Shown in pieces: positions 11,797-24,283 of a stretch of DNA of 64,000 bases. Within the stretch, counting starts at the first letter, position 1. Every line of letters begins with the position of its first letter. The notes below the pieces were generated by a model. The model saw only the letters and a list, made by a program, of their open reading frames with translations. It was not told the origin of the DNA and ran no database searches. The position numbers and the translations under genes were made by a program. The DNA comes from Acanthochromis polyacanthus (Eukaryota > Chordata > Actinopteri > Pomacentridae): positions 37,715,567 through 37,779,566 of the forward strand of contig NC_067117.1 of NCBI RefSeq assembly GCF_021347895.1. The letters run 5' to 3'.

Positions 11797-12166
11797 GGCT
11801 GCACAACGGCGTAGTGGTTAGCACTTTCGCCTTGCAGCAAGAAGATCCCGGTTCAAATCCCAGGTCTGGGCCTGGGATCTTTCTGCATGGGGTTTGCATG
11901 TTCTCCCTGTGCATGCGTGGGTTTTCTCCGGGTACTCCGGCTTCCTCCCACAGTCCAAAAATATGCTGAGGTTAATTGACTATTCTCAATTGCCCTTAGA
12001 TGTGAATGTGAGTGTAAGTGTTCATCTGTATATGTAGCCCTGCGACAGACTGGCGACCTGTCCAGGGTGTCCCCTGCCTTCGCCCAAGTCACCTGAGATA
12101 GGCTCCAGCACCCCCCGTGACCCTTGTGAGGATAAAGTGGTGTATAGAGAATGGATGGATGGATGG
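11797..12166 (+). mobile_element. tRNA-headed SINE, full length, 13-bp TSD
   Basis: Starts GGCTGCACAACGGCGTAGTGG with A-box-like TAGTGGTTAGCAC and B-box-like GGTTCAAATCCCA promoter elements. It continues through the conserved body (GGTTTTCTCCGGGTACTCCGG, GACTGGCGACCTGTCCAGGG) and ends in (ATGG)n. ATTTAATATCTGG flanks both ends exactly (11784-11796 and 12167-12179). The perfect duplication argues for a fairly recent insertion. The tRNA-like head is part of the SINE, not a functional tRNA gene. Confidence 0.92.
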
Positions 12167-12329
12167 ATTTAATATCTGGACTTCTGTAAGCGATAGAAGT
12201 GTCATTTTTGGAAGTAATGCACAACATCATCTCACTACAACTTTGGTAATCATGAAAACACAAAATACATCTCAGAAATATGAATTTTGAGGATGTTCTG
12301 TTTCAGTTTAAGTTCCTTAAGTTGGTACT

Positions 12330-13917
12330 CGTCTCCACCAGTCTCCCAGAGGGCCATAAAATTCTTATGACTCTTATCTGATCCTGGAGGAAGGGAGGCA
12401 GAAATGGCATTCCAGAGGGTGGAGGAGGGAGGTTAGAGCAAGAATAAGGTGTTGATCCAACAAAGCATTTACAGCATAAAGTGAGAGTCATTGTACTTCC
12501 CATCCTGAGTCACCCTCAGGGATTTTTGATCCAATTATTCGGGGCAGGAATCGCAGCAATGACCAGTTTTCATGAGCGTTCCCTCCAACACTATTTTTAG
12601 CTGCAAAATCCAGAGGAACTGCCTGTGGTGCATCACTCTTGTCTGATCATTTGTGGGGGAATGTTTTAATGCTTTTTTTGAGTTCATCAAGAGTGAAGTA
12701 TTTACTCTTGATAAAAACCTGAAGACATAGAGCCAATTGTCAGGGAACTATGCCTTCAAACAGGTCATGCACCACATCCGGCGGGTAGCCTGACAAAGCA
12801 TTAACATATTTAAGATTTCTGTCAGTGCACACTTTCTCTTGACTCCACATACATGAGTCAAAGCTGTATTCTCCTTCATAGTCTGAACACGAATTTCATG
12901 TTATTTCTTGGTTCTGAGTTGAAATGCCCCTGATCTCATTTCTTCCACTTGAAACTGTGACTGCTCACACAAACAAAATCTATAAGAACTGGAGAAGTTT
13001 TCAACAAATCCTCCAACAGAATGTGCCCCAAGATTATCAGCCACAACACAAAACACTGTTCCTCTGTCTAATGCTGGAACACACAGGCCCTCCTCTTCTT
13101 CTAAGGTCACAAGATCCTTGAGCATTGGATCCAGTACAGTACTATAACAAAATCTTTTCACATCATCAGCCTTGCAGAGAATTGCTGAGAAAAGAAGGTT
13201 AGCGGATATCTGAGTAGTGCAGAAACATCAGCTAACACCCAATACACAGCTGTCACTTTGTGTTTTTTCCTTGATGTGCCCAGAGGATTACATATCTCAA
13301 AGTCATCAGCATAGAGAATAATAGCAATGGCTGGATCTTCTCCAGAAAATAAATCATTTGTTTTATAATACACACCATCAATAAATGCTGTGTACTATGC
13401 TGAGTTCTACCATTACTTTGAGTCTCTCTATCGTGCAAGATCAAATCCTGGATGTCATTTTGGCTCAAAACTTGAAGCAATAACTTCAGAATAGGGACAT
13501 ATTGGAAGCTTCTTCCTACTTCCCTGCCAAGTACATACTCCACTGGTTCCACCACAGCAAACTGCTCTTTAAAATAAGCTCTTCTCTTGTAAGCAAAAGA
13601 AAGTGAGCCGCCACTACTAAGGGCAGAGGAAAAGGGGTTGACTTCACAAAGTTGTTTAACCATGTCTAACACTACAGATTTATCAAACAATTGTGCTTCC
13701 TCAGACTGGACTCTAAAACATCTTTGACGATGAGACCTGAGGCTGAATGAGAGACAAAATGTAACTCTTCAATAACCTCATCAATGCACTTGGTAGACAC
13801 ATTGAAAGCACTCTCCAGTTTTCGAAACATCAAAGCCAAATGTTTTCTTTTGTCTGCATTTATTCTCATTGTATAACTCCACGGAAGGGGTGTCAACACT
13901 TTATGAGATGAATGCAT
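12330..13917 (-). pseudogene. C-terminal part of a multi-copy zinc-finger-type gene family (pseudogene)
   Basis: Successive minus-strand frames give one ordered protein: LALMFRKLESAFNVSTK and VIEELHFVS (13850-13740), then VNPFSSALSSGGSLSFAYK and VEPVEYVLG (13640-13520), LYADDFEICNPLGTS (about 13310), VFCVVADNLGAHSVGGF (about 13050), SGAFQLRTKK, then fragments resembling ALTHVCGVKRKCALTE and MKTGHCCDSCPE down to 12400. I recognise this order from large families of uncharacterised fish proteins that carry C2H2 fingers at the N terminus. Function unknown; possibly transposon-derived. At least three frameshifts and several stops. The missing finger half lies at 28262-28735 on the same strand. LYADD here is not the reverse-transcriptase motif. 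Confidence 0.7.
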
Positions 13918-13924
13918 ATTTTAG

Positions 13925-16660
13925 TCTTGCAGCCAAATATTTTATTATTTAGTGCATGTGTGTGACCATCACCAGGCCTCCCTGAAAGCTAAGCTGACAC
14001 TCTTTAATTCAATTCCCTGTTAAGAGCCAGGGAGGGCAGTGCTACACCTCAGTGGTGACGTGAGGGGAAACACCGGGTGGACCGGACGAAACAGGGAGAG
14101 GGACTAGCAAGCGGTGCTATTACCTCTGAAGAATGTCAGGTGCTGTGTTATTCCTGGCTATTATTTACCCATCAATAAGACAAACAAACAAACACAAACA
14201 CAAAAAACAGAAAACCAAACAAATAAATAAATGAATAAATAGCCAGACAGTACTGAACACCATAGCTGTGGGTGTCATGTCAGTATAGAGTGGAATAAGC
14301 CAGAAGAAGAAACTAGAGAAAAGGAGAGTGGGTTTAGTGTGAGATTAGACTCTGGAGAGAGTCTCAGCACATTCTGGCGGGTCCCATCACTGCTCAACAG
14401 CGGAACTTGACAGGAACTGGTGGGATCTGAACAAACATGCACATGCAAGTGTGAAAGACCCCGAAGCCCAGAACAGCCATCCCAGCAATGCAGGGCCAAG
14501 CCGACAGGGTGCCCCCCCCCCCCCCCCCCAGGCCGAAGGAGCCACGGGGCGGCACCCCCAGAGAGCAACCGGGGCCACCGTGTACCACACAGACCCTGAA
14601 GACAAGAGGGAGCAGCTACCGACACCCCCAGCACGCCAGAACCGACCCGGGCAGCCCGGGGCAAGAGGAACCACCCGCCATCCAAGCCTCAACCCCGCCC
14701 GCCCCAGCCCTCACCAAAACCCCGCACCCCACCACCCCACCCGTCCACCCCCTACCCCCAAGGGGGCCGACAGCCCCAAGCAGCCTGAAAGCCAGACACA
14801 GGGGCAGAGCGCCCCACCGAAGGAACGGCAACCAGCCCATCACTGGACAAGCCTCCACCGGAGGCCGGCCAGAGGGAACCGGACCCGGGTCCCAATGCTA
14901 GGCCAGAGGGCAAGAATGGACAGAGCGGTGGGGCGACGCCAACGGGGTGGCACCTCACATACCCCGCCGCACCAGCCCCCGGGTGAGCACAGCGCACTCA
15001 AGGCCCCCACATCTAGCGACGCGAACCGACCCCCCCACCAGGACAGAGCCACCACACACCACCAGCCCGTGCCACAGCCACAGCACCCACCAGGACAGCC
15101 AATCCAGACCCCGCAGCCCACCAAGAGCCACCACACCAGCCAGGACCCGTCGGGCATGCAGCAGAACCCCCACAGGCCACGACCCCCCGGCCCCAAGGAC
15201 CCCCAGCCACATCGACACGGATGATGGTACACCCCGCCGCCCCATAGCTGTAAGGGGACCAGATCCCACCAGCGATCCCATAACTGTGAAACCCACCCAT
15301 TACTCCCCTATTAATACTTTTCCCAATCCCTGACGGGAAATATTATCCCAGCACCGTGATTGTGTAACCCTGAGTGTCATGTGGTGCATTAAAAGTGGGG
15401 AGGCTGGGGGGGGTGTTAGCCAACCCAGACCTACCCCCAAGGTGAGTGGGTGTGGTGCATTAAAAGTGGGGAGGCTGTCGGGGGTGTCAGCCAACCCAGA
15501 CCTACCCCCAAGGTGAGTGTGTGTGGTGCATTAAAAAAAAGATTGGAGAGCAGGGGAGGCAGGCAAGAGGGTGATGAGGGGGAGACAGGGCCGTATAGCC
15601 CTGCCAGTACCCATCACTCCCACCCCCACCTGCCCTCGGGGCCCTAACTGTTGTGTCCCTATATGTGCCTAAAGGTTGCTATTTACAGTGAGGTGTGAAA
15701 AGTGTGAAGTGCACAATAAGAGGCAGTCTGGTGTCGATCCGGCCCAAGAGGACAGAGCAGTGGGGGAGACAGGTAGCAAGACCACCCGCACCGATGCAGA
15801 GGGCCCCCAGAGCCAAGAGGCAAGGGACCAGGGAGGGCCCACACGAACCAACCGGCCCAGCCAGCACAACCCCTGGGAGCTACAGATCAGAGCAGTGCCC
15901 CGGCAGGCACCATAGCCTCAACACGGGCCAGCTGCACGCAGCACCCCACCCCAAAGGGGAGACCAGGCCGCGCCACAAGGAAGGGAGGGCCACAAGCTGC
16001 CACGCCCACCCAGGAGCCGCCACGCCACCCCGCAGCGCCCCCGAGACCCCAACCACCCCACTACACCCCAGGACAGCACCAGGCCCGGACGGAGGCCCCC
16101 AGCCAGCAGAAACTGGACTCCAGTGGCGGCACGCAGGCCAGGATCAAGGCCTGTGCCCAGATGAGCCAGAGCCACCCCCCAGAGAGACTACCCAGCCCCC
16201 ATGCCAGACCCCCCGGCCGCAGAGGCCCACAGGCTCCCCCCAAGAGAGGGAGAGGGGCGAGGAGGAGCAGGCAGGCAGGAGAGGAGGGAGCAGGAGGAAA
16301 GTAGAGTGGGAAGGAACAGGGGAGCAACGGAGGGACCGACCCACCCCAAGCCCCAGGACCAGCCAGGTGCCCCAGAAGAGATCAGCCGCCGACACCCCCG
16401 AGGCCCCGGGAGAGCATGCAGACCCTGCGCTCAATGGGGGAGACACCGGAGACACCCACCCCCAGGGAGAGGGGCCCAAGCCACCCCGACTCCGCAGAGC
16501 CAGAGAGCAACCCCAGGAACCATAGGGAAAGGACACCACCAGTGCATACACATGGCCTTGAAGTCCATGGTGCTATCAATCTTTGAGAGTTGGAGGGTTA
16601 ATAAACTGAAATAAAGCAGAGGAAAGTTAAACCATATGCACAGACAGAACAGGTATTACA
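13925..16660. other. GC-rich, T-poor block with simple-composition ORFs
   Basis: From about 14450 to 16550 the + strand is rich in C, A and G and nearly free of T (for example AGACCAGGCCGCGCCACAAG). It contains a C run (14510-14529) and has long frames open on both strands, encoding only proline-, arginine- and glycine-rich sequence without domains. These frames are a consequence of composition. The block lies between the zinc-finger-family half and the 3' end of L1-A. It may be an extended L1 3' UTR or a separate insertion; I cannot decide. I do not support a protein-coding gene here. Confidence 0.55.
15381..15536. repeat. 71-bp tandem repeat, two copies plus a partial third
   Basis: Copies begin GTGGTGCATTAAAA at 15381, 15452 and 15523. 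Each full copy contains AGTGGGGAGGCTG and CCAACCCAGACCTACCCCC. It lies inside the GC-rich block. Confidence 0.85.
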
Positions 16661-16720
16661 AATTTTTATTTTTATTTTTTTTTATGAGGGCAGTGGCATA
16701 CACTCACATACAAGCAGGAG

Positions 16721-16883
16721 CTATAGATTAATATTTAATGAATTAATAAATGGAGACCATTTTTCTTTAAATGAGTCCAATTGTTTTTTCTGGGTAGCAG
16801 ATATTCTCTCCAGTGAAATGTGTTCAGTGAGGAGGTTCAGCCAATGGATGATGTTGAGGGCTTTCTTATCTTTCCAGTTAACT
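16721..16883 (-). pseudogene. L1-A ORF2, last segment
   Basis: Encodes VNWKDKKALNIIHWLNLLTE..KEKWSPFINSLNINL and the stop at 16721-16723. It continues directly from the frame that ends at 18521 (IAKKTIF), across the LTR insertion, so it fixes the 3' end of the L1-A reading frame. Confidence 0.8.
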
Positions 16884-16888
16884 AAAAT

Positions 16889-18515
16889 TGTCAGGATTTC
16901 ACAAGGGAGTTCAGGTGCAGGGAATACACAGACGGATGTTTAGAAGGAAAGAGGTTTATTTCTCCTCAAAAAGACTACAAATTCCAGAATGCAAACTCAA
17001 AACAGGAAGTAGTTAAACTGGCACTTGGGCCGAGAACCACAGTGACACTAGTGGACGGGAAGTCAACTCAAGGAAACATAGAACAATAGTTAACGAGGCT
17101 CTCCAAACAAACAAAGCTACACTAAACGCTTAACTACGGAAGTCAAAAACGAAACTCACTTAATCCAGCAGCCGTACAAGCTTAATCTTAACTATTACCA
17201 AGTTTCTTACTACACAAATCAGCAACACAAGGCTATCGGGTTTCAATACCACTTAGACAGAAATGAACGAAGATGCTCGAACTAGGTTCCAGCAAGCCTG
17301 GCGGAACGGATGGCTGTGGCTTGGAAAGCTGGCAATGTGGTGACATCAGGTGAGCGGAAAGAACGTCTGATGGTGTAATGTCCACAGGTGACAGTGGCGT
17401 ACTTGGACCCGGTCGGAGAGGTTGGAGACGGTTTGGAGCATGAACCAAGCAGGAGCAGTGGAGCCAGGAGCTGAGACAAAGAGCAGAGAACGAGGTTAGA
17501 GTACTGGTCAGGCAGGAGCGAGACTAGTGTACTGACAGAGGTGTTTACAGGTGAAATTGTTACTATCTGGCACAGAGAGATGGCTGGCGTCTGCTTATAT
17601 GGAGAGAGGTGAAGATCTGGTTAAGCGCTATCAGCTGCTCCTGCACCAGCTAATGATTGCAGCGATAGGGAACACCTGTTGTCAATCATGCCACTGGATA
17701 AACCCAGGAAGAAGAGAGGGGCTGAATCCCAAAACGCCCCCTACACACTCCCCCTCCACTACCGAGTGTCACTCCAAAAGAAGTCACACTCGCAGCTGTG
17801 GAGGGCACCTATTATTGAAGGGGGAGGGTATAAATACGATCGTCAGGAATGGGACGCCCTGTTGCCTCACCGGAAAACAGAAGACGTCATCGCCATGGTA
17901 ACACAAAGACGCCTACTGTGCATGGCTGTAGCGCTGTGGCACAGGTTGCAACTAACAAGGATCGCTGCTGCTTCCAGAAGATGAAAGCATCCCACTTTTT
18001 TTCACTCACATGTTTTCCAATCCTATTATCTGGCATTTCAAATCCAACAAATGAATGAATAAATGAATTCTGTCAGTTGTGTTCAAATTTTAAGGTGTCA
18101 GGGGGTGCACAATTAAATCAAACGTCAGCAGAGAAGAAGATTTGTTTCTTTTGTTTTATCTTTTTTCACCACTCTTTTTGTGATGTTCTGTCAGTGAAAA
18201 AGGCGTGGGAGAAATAATGGACGCATGTGGAACTTACATTGATATGTTGTTTCCTCCTCCATTTCGACGTTGCACTTCCTGAAAAAGTTGTCCAGAGTGA
18301 GCATTGATGCAGACTCGCTATTTAAGGGCTGAACAGTCCACTCTCCCTCCGCACTACGCGGTTTGGGACGGCCCTTAATATGGAGGACCCTCCACGGGAA
18401 CGCACAAACGGAGGGGTAGTGTGTAGGGATAGTGTGTAGGGGGCGGTTTGGGATTCAGCCAGGGAGAGAGCAGGGACAACAAAATTAACCAGCTCCAGCA
18501 GCTGCTGGCCTGACA
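16889..18515. mobile_element. Solo LTR inserted in L1-A, 5-bp TSD, itself carrying a TIR element
   Basis: Starts TGTCAGG and ends CCTGACA. AAAAT flanks both ends (16884-16888, 18516-18520), and L1-A coding sequence resumes exactly on each side. TG..CA termini and a 5-bp duplication indicate an LTR retroelement, probably gypsy-like. Removing the inner element (about 17719-18465) leaves about 880 bp, a plausible single LTR. No internal retroviral genes are present. Confidence 0.78.
17719..18465. mobile_element. Short TIR element inside the solo LTR
   Basis: The left end reads GGCTGAATCCCAAAACGCCC, then CCTACACACTCCCC. The right end near 18430-18465 is its reverse complement (GGGCGGTTTGGGATTCAGCC preceded by AGTGTGTAGGG). 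Inverted termini of about 30 bp with no transposase suggest a MITE. Flanks are purine-rich and I could not define a clean target duplication. Confidence 0.6.
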
Positions 18516-18520
18516 AAAAT

Positions 18521-19651
18521 AGTTTTTTTGGCAATGGCGATAGCTACAAGTGTGGGTTGGATATGAATGTCCGGTAAGGCTGTTAGCGTTAGGTCACTAA
18601 TTAGGCAAATGTTCGGGGAATGTGGAATCCCACAGCCCAAAATATTGGAGAGTTTCTGTGTGATTAGTGCCCAGAATTGATAGACGGGTGTACATAGCCA
18701 AAGGGCGTGAAAATATGTGTCAGCCATGTTTTTGGTGCATTGAGTACATGTGTCTGAGTTTGAGAAGCCCATTTTATATAATTTACATTGGGTTATATGC
18801 ATTCTATGAAGAACCTTAAATTGGATCAGTTTCAAGTTGGTGTTTTTTGTCATTTTAAATGTGTTTTCACAGATTTGGGTCCAAAAATCAGAGTCAAAGG
18901 ATTTGGATAAGTCTTTTTCCCATTTGTGAGTTGGTAGGTGAATAGAGTCTGTCTTTGAAAGTAAACTATAAATTTTTGAGCGGTTCTTTTTGTTTCTTGG
19001 AGACAGTTTCGTAATGTATTTGACAAATTCAGGTGGCTGTAAATCAGTTGGCTGTGAAAGTAGACTGAAGCGATGGAATTCTACTTATAAGCATCTTCTT
19101 TACCTGTAGGTAGTGGAGGAAGTTTCCATTTCTTATTTCAAATGTTTGAAATAAGTTTGTATATGTCCTAAATATGTTATCATCAAAAAGGTGATGGAGG
19201 TGGGTGACTCCTCTCTCTGCCCACGTCCTGAAATAAAGAGCTATTTTATTGTTTGCAAAATCAGGGTTGTGCCAGATTGGGGACAGTATGCTGGGTTTTA
19301 ATTGGGAGCCTGTGACCTCCAACGTTTTCCACCAAGCAGACAAGGTGGAGGCGATCATTGGGTTCTTGAAGCAGGAGTGATGTTTAAGGGCAGAAGTGAT
19401 AAAGGGCAGGTCAGAGATTTTGATCTGGCTACAATCTAACTGTTCTAGTTCCAGCCAGGAGTTATATTCTTCATGTGGGTGAATCCATTTGGTGATATAC
19501 TGTAGTTGGTTGGCTAAATAATAATATATGAAGTTGGGGGCTCCCAGTCCCCCTTCGGGTTTATTCTTCTGGAGGGTGGCCAGACTGATTTTAGCCTCTT
19601 TGTTCTTTGAATGGAATTTACCAATGGCAGAGTCTAACGATTGAAACCCCT
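18521..19651 (-). pseudogene. L1-A ORF2, C-terminal segment
   Basis: Encodes LATLQKNKPEGGLGAPNF, YYLANQLQYITKWIHP, SAWWKTLEVTGS, SPIWHNPDF, then FKVLHRMHITQCKLYKMG and CTQCTKNMADTYFHALWLC. The last piece is the zinc-knuckle-like C-terminal region seen in Tx1/L1-type LINEs. It follows on from the RT segment at 25337-27822 once L1-B is ignored. Confidence 0.82.
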
Positions 19652-19792
19652 TTGATGTGGTTTTTTTTTATCATTAATTTGTTTATTGAAACACTTATCA
19701 TCACTTGCATAACAATTACACATATGTGTGTGGTTTTTTTTAAAATCACAAACAAACAAACAACAGCAAATTAACAATGCAAAGCAACTCCC

Positions 19793-19823
<31 letters not shown>

Positions 19824-19993
19824 ACAGGTCTTCCATGTCTGAACAGTCATTCCAATTCTAACATTCATCTTAAGGTAAGAGTACAGCTGGGTTCACATAA
19901 ATAAAAAAAAGCATCTGAGTGCATTATTCAGTCCTGCTCCACAGAAGTTGTAATTTCATTATCAAAATATAAGATAAGAGGCTGCCATGTAGT

Positions 19994-22900
19994 TTAAAAT
20001 TTATCAGTCGATCCTCGAATTGCAAATTCGATTTTCTCCAACTTAAGAAATGACATTAGGTCAGTCTGCCAGGACTGTTCTCCTGGAGGTTTAGCCAACT
20101 TCCAGTGTAGAAGGATACGTCTGCGAGCAATCAGTGAGGCAAATGCTAAAATATTCAATATCTTGTTACTAAAATCTGCATAATTAGGGGGGACTCCAAA
20201 GATTGCAATGAGAGGGCAAGGGGTGATAACTCTACCTGTAACCTCTGAGATAATCTTGAAAAAACTCTTCCAAAACCCTGTCAGTCTTGAGCATGACCAG
20301 AAAGTATGGGCCAAGTCTGCTGGGACAAAGGCACATCTATTGCAGGCCGCACTACTGTCATGAAAGATTCTAGCTAGTCGTGCCTTGCTGAAATGAATCC
20401 GATGCAGCACTTTAAATTTTGTTCAATTAAGACGGGCACAGGATGAGGAGCTATTCACTTGTAATTTGGCTCTCTCCCACCAAAGATCATGGAGTTGAAT
20501 TCCCAAATCTTTTTCCCACTCCTGTTTAGTTGTGGACCGTGATGAAGGGTTTGCCATGAGAAGTCCTGTATACAGTTTTGATATCATTTTTGTCCAAGAC
20601 TCTGGTCTGACAAGAATTTTAGGCAGGTCTCCTGGCAACTGCGGAAATGTACTGCAATGACCCTTAACAAAACTGCGCACATGGAGATAACGAAAAAAGT
20701 TGGTCTGAGGCAAACCATGTCTTCGAGACAGGTCTTCAAAATCAACAAATGTGCCATTTAAAAACAAATCTTGGAACAAAATTATACCCTTCTTTTTCCA
20801 AAATGCAAATACAGAGTCAAATTTAGAAGGTAAAAATGCATGGTTGTTGCATAGTGGACCTAAGAGGACAAGATCAGCCAAGTTGAAATGTTCACGGAAC
20901 TGTGTCCATATCTTCAGGGTCGACAGAGTCACAGGGTTCGAGGTAAAATTCGAAAAGGATAGTGGCAGAGGAGAACATGTCAGGGCCATTAATGATGAGG
21001 TGTGGCAGGAGAGGGACTCCATTCTGCACCAAACCAAGTCACTTTGATACCACCAGCTGAGTATCTTTTGTATATTTGCTGCCCAGTAATATAACATAAA
21101 GTCAGGTAGGCCTCGTCCTCCCTTTGGCTTTGCCATCTGTAAAGTGCTTTTCTTGATCCTTGCTACTTTGCCTGCCCACACAAAGGAAAGGATAATTTGA
21201 TCAAGTTTTTTAAAGAATGCTTTTGTCTGGAAGAGAGGTAAACACTGAAAAAGGAACAGAAACCTTGGTAAAATATTCATCTTTATACACTGAACCCTGC
21301 CTGTCAATGATAGTGGCAGATTGGACCAGCTCTCCAGGTCAATTTTGACTTTATCTATCAGTTTATCAAAGTTATTCTTATACAGGCCCTTAAGAGTGTG
21401 GGTGATATTGATTCCTAAATACTGAAAGCCCTCTCGGGAGAGATTGAAAGGAATCAGTCCCTGCGTGAGTGCCCTAGCTTTTGAGTTAACTGGGAAGCAT
21501 ACTGTTTTTTGAAAGTTGATCTTATAGCCTGAAAATGCACCAAAATCATTTAGCATCTGCATCAGGTTGTTGACACATTTAGCCGGATCAGTTATATAGA
21601 TTAATAAATCATCTGCGTATAATGAAACACGATGCGCCATGTTTCCCCACTTAATACCTTGCAGATGTGCAGAAGATCTCAGCCATATAGCAAGCAGTTC
21701 GATAGCAAGGGCAAAAAGTAATGGTGACATTGGACAGCCTTGACGAGTACCACGGGACAGGGGGAAATATGAAGAGTATTGCCTATTTGTATTAACACTG
21801 GCAAGAGGTGAGGTGTAAAGAAGGCGTATCCATGCAATAAAGTTATCCCCAAAATCAAATTTTTCAAGCACTTTGAATAGGTACCCCCATTCCACCCTAT
21901 CAAAGGCTTTCTCTGCATCTAAGGAAAGCACTATTTCAGGCTTTATTTCGTTAGACGGGGAAAGAATAATATTTAATAGCCTTCTAATATTTGAGGATAA
22001 CTGACGAGTTCCAATGAAGCCAGTTTGATCGTCGGAGATTATTGAAGGGAGACACGTTTCCAGTCTTTTCGCCAAAACTTTTGCTAAAATTTTTACATCC
22101 ACATTTAAAAGAGATATTGGCCGATACGAACTGCAATCAGCGGGGTCCTTATCCTTCTTGAGAATAACAGAAATAGTCGCCTCAGTTAAAGTTTTTGGTA
22201 AAGCACCTACACGCAGGGAATGATTAAACATATCTAACAATAATGGGGCTAACTCAGTAGAAAAGCTTTTATAAAATTCAGATGGCAGGCCATCAGGTCC
22301 TGGTGTTTTAAGGTTTTCATCTCCTTAATGCCCATAAGTATTTCCTCTAACATTATTGAACAATTTAATGACATCTGTGTTGCTGTATCTATAGTGGGTA
22401 TTTCTATGCTATCAAAGAAAACATTCATGTCCAGGTCTGTTTGAGGGGGCTCAGAAGTATATAGATTGGAATAGAAGGATTTAAATGCTGCATTTATCTC
22501 CACAGGAGATGTCATGAGACCAGCCGACTGGGTGGTGATTTGAGGAATGTGTCTTAATGTTGCTTGCTGCTTGAGCTGAAGAGCCAGCAGCCGGCTGGCC
22601 TTGTCACCATGTTCATACCATCTGCCCTTAGATCTCAGTATAGCACGTTCAGCTGTCACTGTCGAAGACAGGTCAAATTGAGTTTGAAAATTTACTTTTT
22701 GTTGGTACAGTTCAAGAGTTGGATTTAAAGCATACTGTCCGTCACATTTGGTCAATTTGTCCATTATATCTGTTTGCCTCTGTCTGCGGAACCTATTAAA
22801 ATGCGACGAGTAAGAAATTATCTGTCCTCTAATTGTGGCCTTAAAGCTTTCCCAAAGTAATGATGGAGAAATCTCTTCTGCGCGGTTAAAACACAAAAAG

Positions 22901-23742
22901 TCTTCAATTGCTTTTTTAATAAAAGAACAGAAGGCATCTCTAGACAACAACAACGTATTGAGCCTCCATTGTGGAACCCCTGCTGAAGAGGAGTCAAATC
23001 TGAAATCAAGCAAGACCGGAGAGTGATCTGATATAACTATAGCAGAGTATTCAATAGCATGCACAGACGGTAATAGTACCTTATCTACGAAAAAATAATC
23101 TATCCTTGAATAAGCATGGTGCACATGAGAATAAAAAGAATAATTTCTACTATCTTTATGTAGGGATCTCCAGGGGTCACAGCTTCCATAATCTGTCATG
23201 AAAGATTTTAGTGTCATAGCCATCTTTGATAATCTGTTCGCTGTCGGGCTTGAACGATCTAATTGAGTGTCCATTACACAATTTAGGTCTCCTCCTAAAA
23301 TTAAATAATGTGTGTCCATACTTGGAAGTGAAGATAAAAGTGTTGTCATGAACTGGTTGTCGTCAAAATTAGGAGCATATACACAAACCAAAATAACAGG
23401 TAAATGGAACAATCTGCCTGCGACTATGATATAGCGCCCATTAGAGTCGGGCATTATGCTCTCTGGAATAAACTGAATCTTTTTTTAAATTAAAATGGCT
23501 GACCCCCTGGCCCTTGAGTCAAATACAGAATGAAATACCTGTCCTAACCACGGTTGCCGAAGCCTCGTGTGATCTCTTACTCTAAGGTGGGTTTCCTGGA
23601 GAAAAACAATGTCAGCCCTGAGGAGTTTAAGATGTTGAAAGACCTTTGCTCTCTTAACAGGGCCGTTTAGTCCTCTCACATTCCATGAAATAAATTTAAG
23701 TCGTAGCATATGTGTTCTACTCGAAATAGTCTCTACACTCAT
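19994..23742 (-). pseudogene. L1-B ORF2: endonuclease/reverse transcriptase, three lesions
   Basis: About 1250 codons. The APE-like endonuclease shows FISWNVRGLNG, FLQETHL, ILGGDLNCVMD and ISDHSPVLLDF. Reverse transcriptase shows SSYRPISLLNVDVKILAK, LSLDAEKAFDRVEW, RGTRQGCPMSPLLF and LYADDLLIYI, so the catalytic residues are kept. The C-terminal region has CNRCAFVPADLAHTFWSC. Breaks: an in-frame TAA at 23485-23487, a frameshift near 22305 (inside KTLK..TPGPDG) and an in-frame TGA at 20423-20425. Both stops can come from single C-to-T changes (CAA and CGA), consistent with decay after insertion. It would have made the protein that nicks target DNA and primes reverse transcription. Confidence 0.92.
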
Positions 23743-24283
23743 GTGAGCCTATTAATATAAAACATGAAACTTAAAAGAATGTATCCAAAGCAATAATGTA
23801 TATGAAGCCAGCTGTACTTAAAACAACAAACATCCATCATGTCTGTATTCTGAAAATCTGACCCACCTTCCCACCCCCCCAAAGAAAAAAGAAAAAAAAA
23901 GAAAGAAAAACCAGGCAAGACAAAGACAAGACAAAAAAACACAAAAAACACACACAAACAAACAAACAAAAAAGAAAAAAATCAGGAAGAAAATAACTCA
24001 GCAGCATTAGAACAGTCTGCTGTTGTTATTAAATCCTATGCTCGACCCTCAGTCGAAGTGAGCAGCAGGTCTACAAAAACGGTTATGCTTCCGACCTCAA
24101 AGCAGGGTGTGTGTCTTAACTACCAAACTAACATAAGAAGCAGCAGGAACTTACTCCCAATATTGAACCCATACACAACCTTGCACATGTAAAGCATAAT
24201 GAAACATCATGTGACTTAAGACGTTTACCCATATCCACTCAGTCATTTCCAGCGCCGACGACAAAAGTCTCCTGCCGGGCATT

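Noticed and set aside
11797..11880. tRNA gene
   Set aside because: A- and B-box-like motifs belong to a SINE head with TSDs and a long SINE body; the cloverleaf is not maintained.
13158..13373. Reverse transcriptase because of LYADD
   Set aside because: The surrounding residues (DFEICNPLGTS, VVADNLGAH) fit the zinc-finger gene family and not an RT palm domain.
14451..16614. Proline/arginine-rich ORFs up to 276 codons in the GC-rich block
   Set aside because: Several frames on both strands are open at once because stop codons need T or A in T-poor, GC-rich sequence. No domain or conserved motif.
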